Shown piece after piece: positions 8,301-12,387 of a stretch of 12,387 bases of DNA. The stretch is from Bacteroidota bacterium (GTDB taxonomy: Bacteria; Bacteroidota; Bacteroidia; Bacteroidales; Prolixibacteraceae), in contig JAMDDG010000263.1 in NCBI GenBank assembly GCA_023488865.1, positions 1 to 12,387 on the forward strand. Direction: 5' to 3'. Position numbers and translations under genes: made by a program. How positions within the stretch are numbered: position 1 is the stretch's first letter; every line of letters begins with the position of its first letter. The notes beneath the pieces were generated by a model. The model was not told where the DNA came from, did not search any database, and was given only the letters and a program-made list of their open reading frames with translations.

Positions 8301-10109
8301 GAAGGCGGAATCCTGAGTTCCGATGCCTTGATTAGGACCAAGCTCATCGACATCCCGGTAGGAAAATTTGTTTTGCGCAGCGACATGTTTTTGATTGATG
8401 ATTTTAAAATGGATAAGCTCACCTTAGCCGGTGGAAAATTCCCGCTTGCCAACATTGCAACGGACAGGGCGCATCTGAACTACGAATACAAGGTAGGAAC
8501 CGACATGAAGCCTCACTGGAATTTTTCACTGCTTGGAACGGGTAATACACGGGTTGCTTCCCTGCCTGCCTTACAGGGGATGAGAACCTTAGACAACCAG
8601 GACTACCCGATCGATTTGAATTACATCGAAATACTGAGCAACAACGAGATGATTGTTCAACTCATGCAGAAACCCGACAAGGCCAGAATAATGGGCAACT
8701 CCCTGGCACAATTTGAACCGTTGACCATCTTCAACGGACCCAACTACATCAACGTTTCAGGTCTGCTCAACACTGGCGCACCCCGCATGAGTGACATTGA
8801 TCTGACGACGCGCTGGACCAGTCCGACAAGCAATCCTGAATTCGAAACCGTTTCGACCGATTTTGAAGGAAAAGGTTTCGTCCATTTCGTAGCCTCGAAA
8901 GATAACATCAGCATCACCGACAACCTGATCACGATAGACGGCCAGGTGATGGAAAAACCGGATAAAACCTTTAATCCAATACCGGCAAAATTCTTTGCCC
9001 GAAGCAGTGGCACAAATAAAGGGTCCAACGGAGGAGTCTTGCAAACTTCACTGAACAATCAACTATCCGGTTCTTCAAACTTCGAAGTGGTTCTCCAAAA
9101 AGACTGGGTTACTCAGCTTTCGGAAGATGAACCGGATGGGGCCAAAGTGCCCACGACCTCCCAGCAGGGTTATAGCCTCAAGATTACCGATGGGAGTATG
9201 AAGGTGGTAAACAACGACTGGACAACGCTGAAATACGAAGGCCTGATGATGAGCAACGCCAAATCGGCCGACAACATTGCGGACAGTAAAACCAAATTTG
9301 AAGTTCTGGGCGACATCAGTGCCAACTCCGACGGGCTCGCCGTTACCGGCATCAACACCCCGTTTGGATCGATGTCGCAAACCTTCGACTTTAAGAAGAA
9401 GGAGCTGATCGGATCGCTTACCATCAACATGGAGGTATTGCTGGGAACGGTAAGGCTGCACAGTGGCACCATTGAGACTTGTTTCGGCGCCCCGGGATTT
9501 TATGTGGCAGGTGGATGCTATGCCTTTATTCCTGCAGGTATTTTGGCTGGCGATTACAATCTGGGTTTCATGGCGGGGCATCACGAACTGACCGACCAGC
9601 TTTGGAATACGACCAACTCCTACATTGATCCATCCGTAATCAATGTCTGTTACAAACAGAGCACAACCAACCTGTCGGGATTCTACTTCGCGTTCAACCG
9701 GGAAATCATCAACAAAAGCGTCGACTTCGATTACGTCATCGCTTCCGGTTACGTGAAAGCATTAGCCCTCATCGGCGGAGATTTTTACATCAATGCCACA
9801 TCCGACTGGAAAGTGGGTGGGGATGGATATGTCCATGTAGGTGTAAACGCCGGCTTGTCGGCAATTACCGGCACCAGCATCAACGGAGGCGTTAACGGCG
9901 ATGGGAAAATATTGTTCCAGGTCGGCAACCCAAGTTATTTTGATGCCAACCTAAAGCTCGGTTTCAACGCTTCATTAGAGCAAAGCCTGGGTGTTACGAC
10001 CCTTAAGAAAACGGTCTCAGTGGGTTGTTATGCCTCCGGTGGCACCAGTGGTTTTGACTTTAACCTGGGTAGCGGAATAAACGTACTTTCCTGTCCGCCT
10101 GCTAATTAG
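2322..10109 (+). CDS. Giant secreted multidomain protein with N-terminal TANFOR-like domain (2595 aa)
   Basis: I start the gene at ATG 2322, not at the in-frame ATG 2121, because only 2322 gives a signal peptide (MKKQRLL then a hydrophobic core, cleavage at AFA|QQ, residues 25/26) and the longer version would overlap the barrel gene by 190 bp. Residues about 27-173 resemble the TANFOR domain (B_forsyth_147 family): a PPYSPYYRDY motif, SGSIRKDDN, TLTGAQLRNMF, LPEGGYQFC and a second Cys (C148, C164, a likely disulfide). Fn3-like stretches follow at about 174-285 and 290-420. Carboxypeptidase-regulatory-like beta-sandwiches are marked by D-x-x-G-x-[FYA] turns at D904, D1399, D1490 and D1643. N/Q/G-rich linkers lie near 945-1035 and 1570-1640. 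Residues about 1980-2375 are short strand-forming segments, and the last 210 residues hold five Cys (2387, 2399, 2443, 2569, 2591) in a Gly-rich context I do not recognise. No transmembrane helix after the signal peptide, no protease or glycosidase motif and no recognisable T9SS C-terminal domain is seen. Probably a surface or periplasm-spanning structural or adhesive protein. Confidence 0.85.
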   Translation: MKKQRLLTKYFLTLFLTAIASLAFAQQVTVNLNIIPPYSPYYRDYTSGTSNKVLVTLLYSNAVSGDPIQIFLSGSIRKDDNSILLALKEGYRPGMPITLVPNVPQTLTGAQLRNMFGNGTTNDLIVNGITTQEIITNQALPEGGYQFCAKAMDYSKGTPLGESCRSMFIAHGEPPQIVTPLNNGFEIAKTPQFVMIRWTPVTPFIQGLTYRLRVVKLPEGVSAIDAITYSTQVVLEKSNIQATEFPLDLSSGIQLDTGAVYVVQVTGVTQYAYIKNFGKSEPVLFRYRGDPLAQKISPLSGEFGFLNPAYRGKNKPDTLKVNSENDLLINWCWKKKLTDNTTIVDDSAAIKSMNIQQYVLKIDRKNVAAKNAATQQNFAFTSVFVKKPGTDSISNYLMLKEADALQAGFADGDTYSASMQVYGLNNQLLLTALSPEFVYKTTANETASVGVPVQAVVNYSFQNFPDIYPVKNTGITLEAFKLQPGNSGQAGTTGDNLLKSLPTEIIGGRNFARIASTVVTTDTLGKVQTEIKVPSLYFDHDSILYRLKISNQYYIDKDFRTITLPVSKKDSTLNFGQLMAKTYAYQLKLKVTKQFTTYRLVKNENGLTVELAKGDPLFQSSSNSTNDKTQSYSYSIEQSTKAEGIPVVLYRENKPATVPPFEGEITKNSLSNTNKLTGITVVSLGMTQTEKDSTYVVFDKLLATNFQGEEYKILAIKNLDELLAPVNQGKSGTPNLFAKQYVSQINAGGMTPQISQSLANVIQNLSGNGPTTTFIDSAGFVAEKMVFKLPLPAGNEGPEAYYRHVKANYNIISCKPPTSVFRGKLFYTWSSDANGIRRPLANTHFRVMVDYVDGKNKSIGAVTNTMPGGLVPGHWEYTSFQPANSDEVIPLVDQYATMAEGTTDGDGNFTIEVVNFNKKGDLGAGSVINSEGHTKPPITGQSLEDKLKNFGQESVNPWDQSGQFGDQFGQLGNQQNVGHQGSLNNNFNVGFNAGSFSFEVGGINNKGGLQNGGNAGMNMNFAPVYPFGPAPFDASAMDDSKQTSTVYSQFKRIYRIVIDGESAPYYYPSKEVVEIQPFQNQTTPYNITHFVREFRLIAKTCELKTSKDTIPLSEMQVMLFRDESTKPKNLPQGEGDGKYTHKELINPEYSNKSGIDNQTDLNPANIYSQKFEQLWPTSPTDNQSTVKLGALLQAQYQDYFVQSSSYVNTGTKTYKSTIVEVPKINDTNVDWTSPVIPDVNLKIVLEPLISRALVHVKDSASGKNLTTGNATRILISNNKLNFIGNYVLGTYKSKDVDKYGYAELLASDQPLKSYVGPSNTNIPVNIYFYAKANGYNYSTQPYMVPFVYKGKQATPVLALIPSARITGKVSTPDANTRSFTKPPVEAYLQVDTGKIYETDKMGKFDIPIAPVAGSKLKITPKDVAYFDTLYVLVAADQNKQLIDLKNIDVFRRKHRLEFNVFRKMPAGYNAGKTRVKDAKIQLGESVKTTDEFGKARFNFENVSVNNYTFVIKGPDGQGYIPKTLNLKSVESKEYKMVNVELEKGSEVTGMVKLDGQPVKHARVYLEVANTGTQTNYQNYEYAGPNQSSQSNGPSLNPNTQYNVNNQKPPANGNVYQVNQTALGINASTGSITADANLVEAYTDALGKYKLQGIPVNNQKVNLLATLDTTFTVSGDQQQVNIQNGTGTSNLELKSFGQAMVNKLYGFPLTVEKLTPVNENQIKVTGLVHWTEAISDFGLEEVNKVLRVEDVLFDLVTKNNATTAVAHDGSVKISSVTNLKLSYIDKYNVKLTALSATPGQGFNTSPLSITKVDDYGKISGRMQIVDNSFNYPSSYLSFTGSEFYLAKLRTDSTINNNVSVATSALTETESNNSAYSKPQAYREQVNSRINNYRQAAKPVYYLCDKNGDSIRFKLINFVAKAYPGRSYIDQTGKIHLNTLLSCKIPNAQPENFSIRIPDMVLDDNKVYPASGSQPIILSLEKWTLEAKNWNFSTTEGGILSSDALIRTKLIDIPVGKFVLRSDMFLIDDFKMDKLTLAGGKFPLANIATDRAHLNYEYKVGTDMKPHWNFSLLGTGNTRVASLPALQGMRTLDNQDYPIDLNYIEILSNNEMIVQLMQKPDKARIMGNSLAQFEPLTIFNGPNYINVSGLLNTGAPRMSDIDLTTRWTSPTSNPEFETVSTDFEGKGFVHFVASKDNISITDNLITIDGQVMEKPDKTFNPIPAKFFARSSGTNKGSNGGVLQTSLNNQLSGSSNFEVVLQKDWVTQLSEDEPDGAKVPTTSQQGYSLKITDGSMKVVNNDWTTLKYEGLMMSNAKSADNIADSKTKFEVLGDISANSDGLAVTGINTPFGSMSQTFDFKKKELIGSLTINMEVLLGTVRLHSGTIETCFGAPGFYVAGGCYAFIPAGILAGDYNLGFMAGHHELTDQLWNTTNSYIDPSVINVCYKQSTTNLSGFYFAFNREIINKSVDFDYVIASGYVKALALIGGDFYINATSDWKVGGDGYVHVGVNAGLSAITGTSINGGVNGDGKILFQVGNPSYFDANLKLGFNASLEQSLGVTTLKKTVSVGCYASGGTSGFDFNLGSGINVLSCPPAN

Positions 10110-10182
10110 TAACCATTTATCCAATTACCATGAAATACCCTGAGGAAAAAATTCACAACAACCGAAAAGGATCAGGTAGGTA

Positions 10183-10211
10183 TTGGCTTCACAGATCTTC
10201 GATTCCATTTG
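10183..10211 (+). promoter_or_regulatory. Candidate promoter for the Fn3 gene
   Basis: TCCATTTG at 10204-10211 matches the Bacteroidota -7 consensus TAnnTTTG except for one base, and TTGG at 10183-10186 could serve as the -33 element with a 17-bp gap, somewhat short. Transcription would begin about 15-20 bp before the ATG at 10234. The surrounding 124-bp gap (10110-10233) shows no terminator hairpin after the giant gene, so read-through from upstream is also possible. Confidence 0.3.
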
Positions 10212-10233
10212 ACCATTAAAAAACAAAATACAC

Positions 10234-12231
10234 ATGAAATCATTCCCATATAAAAAGAGTTTAGGCCTGATCCTGGCGTCCGTCTTCGTGATTCAGACAG
10301 CAGGAGCAGATCCCTTTACCGGCAAAGCGTACCAGACTGGCAATTTCATCTTTTGTGGCAAGGAGATACCGAAAAACTTCTCCTATCTGATTGAGAAAAA
10401 ATCTGCTGATGGCCAATGGAAGGCGATAGCCGAATTGAAAGCCCCCACCAGCGAAGCAGCCTGCAATGCAGCCATCCAGCAACTTCCCACCACCGTGGCA
10501 GCCATCACCCGGGTAGAACCATCGCTGATTGCTTTTATTTGGAAAAAGATACAAAAATCGACTGTCATTGACTCGCTTTACGCATACAGTACCGATCCAC
10601 GTTACCAGTTTGTAGCAGGCACGGCCTGGTTTGATGACCGGATCAATGTGGCGGGATCCTATAATTACAGAATTTCAAGGCTCAACCAGAGTGGATCCAA
10701 AGAGCTGGTGAGAGAGGAGATCATAAAGTTCCCAGCAGAAAAATGGAATGCGACAACAACGCCTGTTCGCTTTAAACTGAACCAAAAATCAATAGATATC
10801 AGTTACGAGATCATGGATCGGGAAAATACCCTGGGGTTAAGGTTATTCAGGAGCCCCTATCTGCAAAAATCGTTTGTTCAGATACCAGCCAGATTGCTCT
10901 ATACGTCCCAGGAAGGCAAAATGGTAGCCGTGTTGTCAGACGATAATGTCACGAAAGGTTTAACCTACAGCTACGTTGCCCTTCCAGTCGATGGACTGGG
11001 CAACCCGGGCAAATCTTCCGACACGCTCAACATTTATTTTGTCCCGAAGCAGGCCGATGTGGGCCTGGTCACTAATTTGACCGTTACTCCTGATCCCGGG
11101 AAGGGAGGCAACCTGATTAGTTGGAAATTCAACAAAGGAACGAACGCCAATACGATTGAACTTTTCAGGTCTACGGCGTATAATGGTAGCTACCAACATG
11201 TTGCCTCTCTAAACCCAAATCAGACCAACTATTTTGACCAGTCGAACATTTTACCGGCCATCACCTATTTTTATTACATTACCATCAACAACGGTATCGG
11301 CAATAGCCTGCCCAGCGCCCGTGTTCCTGCCATACTGGAGGGGAAACGGAAGAATGTGATCCCACCGCAGGATCTCAGGGCGACCAGAACAGGGAATTTG
11401 ATTACCCTTACTTTTCGCCGTGTAGGTGCCAATATCAGGGGTTATTACGTTTACCGTGGCGACGGATATGTTTCTCCGTTGTCACAGCTACCGCGGATGT
11501 TGCTTTCGACCGACTCCCTGTTGAGCTACAAAGATACCCTGCCGTTATCAGTCAACTCATCCGTTTACAGTTACACGGTGGCATCCGTCAATACCTCATA
11601 CAACATCAGTCCGATGAGTAACCGCGCCTCGGTCTCCTTCAGCGGAGGCAGATTGCAGGTACCCGAAAAGGTGAATGCACGTCTTCTGAATGATGCAATC
11701 CTGATAAGCTGGAGCGATGTTTCTGAACTCAATCCGGCCATCACCGGGTATGAACTCCACAGAAGAACTATTTACAATGACAAATTAGAAGAACCCGACC
11801 GGTTAGTTGCTACCATCGGCATAATGAATAACTCCTTTACCGACAAAACAGTCGTAGCCGGAAGGAGTTATACTTACAGCGTAAGAAGTATCGGGGCCGA
11901 CTCGCTGGACACCAGCAGCATGAGCCTTCCGTCCACCATTTTATACGAAGGTGAAAGTTTATTGTCCCCCGGCGATGTAACCGCGATTCCAGCCGATAAA
12001 AAAATTATACTTACGTGGAGTTTGCCCGTTGATGATGAGTTATCCTCTGTGCAGATATACCGTGCCACCGAAAACGGTCAACCTATATTAATCAAAGAGG
12101 CTGACAAAAAATCGGAAGGTTTTGAGGATACATCTGCAGAGAAAGGCATTCTATATTACTACTTTATCGTACTGAAATACAACAATGGCAGAACCTCTTC
12201 ACCTACTGATGCGGTAAGTGCCAAATGGTAA
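10234..12231 (+). CDS. Secreted protein of about six fibronectin type III-like modules
   Basis: The 665-residue product begins with a signal peptide (MKSFPYKKS, hydrophobic core, likely cleavage at AGA|DP, residues 25/26). The rest reads as tandem Fn3-like modules. The F-strand Tyr-x-Tyr hallmark recurs as YNYRI (143), YSYVA (245), YFYYI (345), YSYTV (445), YTYSV (546) and YYYFI (641), a period of 95-102 residues. The matching B-strand Trp or its substitute is seen as LISWKF, LISWSD and LTWSLP. The four C-terminal modules (about 274-368, 375-471, 476-573, 577-665) are the clearest; the two N-terminal ones are divergent and the first has two Cys in FCGKE and AACNA. No enzyme domain, lipobox or T9SS C-terminal domain is visible. 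It follows the giant gene by 124 bp on the same strand and probably encodes an extracellular or periplasmic partner. Fn3 modules generally mediate protein or glycan contacts or act as spacers; the ligand is unknown. Confidence 0.85.
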   Translation: MKSFPYKKSLGLILASVFVIQTAGADPFTGKAYQTGNFIFCGKEIPKNFSYLIEKKSADGQWKAIAELKAPTSEAACNAAIQQLPTTVAAITRVEPSLIAFIWKKIQKSTVIDSLYAYSTDPRYQFVAGTAWFDDRINVAGSYNYRISRLNQSGSKELVREEIIKFPAEKWNATTTPVRFKLNQKSIDISYEIMDRENTLGLRLFRSPYLQKSFVQIPARLLYTSQEGKMVAVLSDDNVTKGLTYSYVALPVDGLGNPGKSSDTLNIYFVPKQADVGLVTNLTVTPDPGKGGNLISWKFNKGTNANTIELFRSTAYNGSYQHVASLNPNQTNYFDQSNILPAITYFYYITINNGIGNSLPSARVPAILEGKRKNVIPPQDLRATRTGNLITLTFRRVGANIRGYYVYRGDGYVSPLSQLPRMLLSTDSLLSYKDTLPLSVNSSVYSYTVASVNTSYNISPMSNRASVSFSGGRLQVPEKVNARLLNDAILISWSDVSELNPAITGYELHRRTIYNDKLEEPDRLVATIGIMNNSFTDKTVVAGRSYTYSVRSIGADSLDTSSMSLPSTILYEGESLLSPGDVTAIPADKKIILTWSLPVDDELSSVQIYRATENGQPILIKEADKKSEGFEDTSAEKGILYYYFIVLKYNNGRTSSPTDAVSAKW

Positions 12232-12235
12232 GTTA

Positions 12236-12387
12236 CTAAACAAACCTTACCAAAATCAAGGCCATCAGCAAAGTGATGATCGAGACGATCATGATAAAAT
12301 TGCCGAATTTTCCCACGTTTTCCTCAGAATCGCGCGCTATATAACCGGTAATGACCCCGATAACCGCGAATACAATCAGGATTGAAG
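12236..12387 (-). CDS. Small integral membrane protein, C-terminal fragment
   Basis: On the minus strand a frame runs in from the window edge and stops with TAG (CTA at 12236-12238 on the plus strand), giving 49 visible residues. They form two hydrophobic helices, ILIVFAVIGVITGYIA and FIMIVSIITLLMALILV, joined by a short charged loop (RDSEENVGKFGN), and end in RFV. This is a typical inner-membrane hairpin; the family is not recognisable from this fragment and the start lies outside the window. The gene is convergent with the Fn3 gene, with only four bases between the two stop codons and no obvious terminator between them, so the transcripts probably overlap at their 3' ends. Confidence 0.6.
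   Translation of the reverse strand, partial: SILIVFAVIGVITGYIARDSEENVGKFGNFIMIVSIITLLMALILVRFV

Noticed and set aside
9075..9584. Antisense open frame of 169 codons within the giant gene
   Set aside because: Same reason: it mirrors the sense coding strand, with no recognisable domain or start context.
10130..10219. A 29-codon open frame (MKYPEEKIHN...) in the gap before the Fn3 gene
   Set aside because: It is short and hydrophilic, has no ribosome-binding or family support, and overlaps the promoter candidate; chance is enough to explain it.
1..12387. CRISPR arrays, tRNA or rRNA genes, insertion sequences
   Set aside because: No regularly spaced direct repeats, no cloverleaf or rRNA-like segment, and no transposase motif were found on reading both strands.

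Overview
This window looks like a chromosomal segment of a Bacteroidota bacterium, probably a Chitinophagia-, Sphingobacteriia- or Cytophagia-like lineage. The clues are a TANFOR-type secreted protein, an outer-membrane barrel ending in Phe, starts without clear Shine-Dalgarno sequences, A/T-rich gaps with imperfect TAnnTTTG-like promoter elements, and a 30-bp palindrome of a type I recall as common in Bacteroidota and cyanobacteria. I could not run any database search, so family names rest on recognising motifs in the translations.

Layout: (1) 1-236 is the C-terminal end of trpA, the tryptophan synthase alpha chain. (2) 237-564 is a 328-bp gap holding a perfect 30-bp palindrome, an A/T-rich stretch with a weak promoter candidate, a hairpin followed by eight T (terminator or attenuator-like), and a short palindrome just before the next start. 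(3) 565-2310 encodes a 581-residue predicted outer-membrane beta-barrel. (4) 2322-10109 encodes a 2595-residue secreted giant protein with an N-terminal TANFOR-like domain, Fn3-like and carboxypeptidase-regulatory-like modules, N/Q/G-rich linkers and an unrecognised cysteine-containing C-terminal region. (5) 10110-10233 is a 124-bp gap with a promoter candidate. (6) 10234-12231 encodes a 665-residue secreted protein of about six Fn3-like modules on a near 100-residue period. (7) 12236-12387 on the minus strand is the C-terminal end of a small membrane protein, convergent with the Fn3 gene.

The barrel and giant genes are 11 bp apart and surely co-transcribed; the Fn3 gene follows on the same strand and may be read through or have its own promoter. 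All three products carry signal peptides. The simplest reading is a cell-surface assembly: a barrel in the outer membrane, a very long multi-domain protein beyond the inner membrane, and a modular Fn3 partner. No catalytic domain is visible in any of them, so a structural, adhesive or binding role is more likely than an enzymatic one. The cluster is the part of the window most likely to be an undescribed system; trpA and the terminal membrane protein appear to be unrelated flanking genes.
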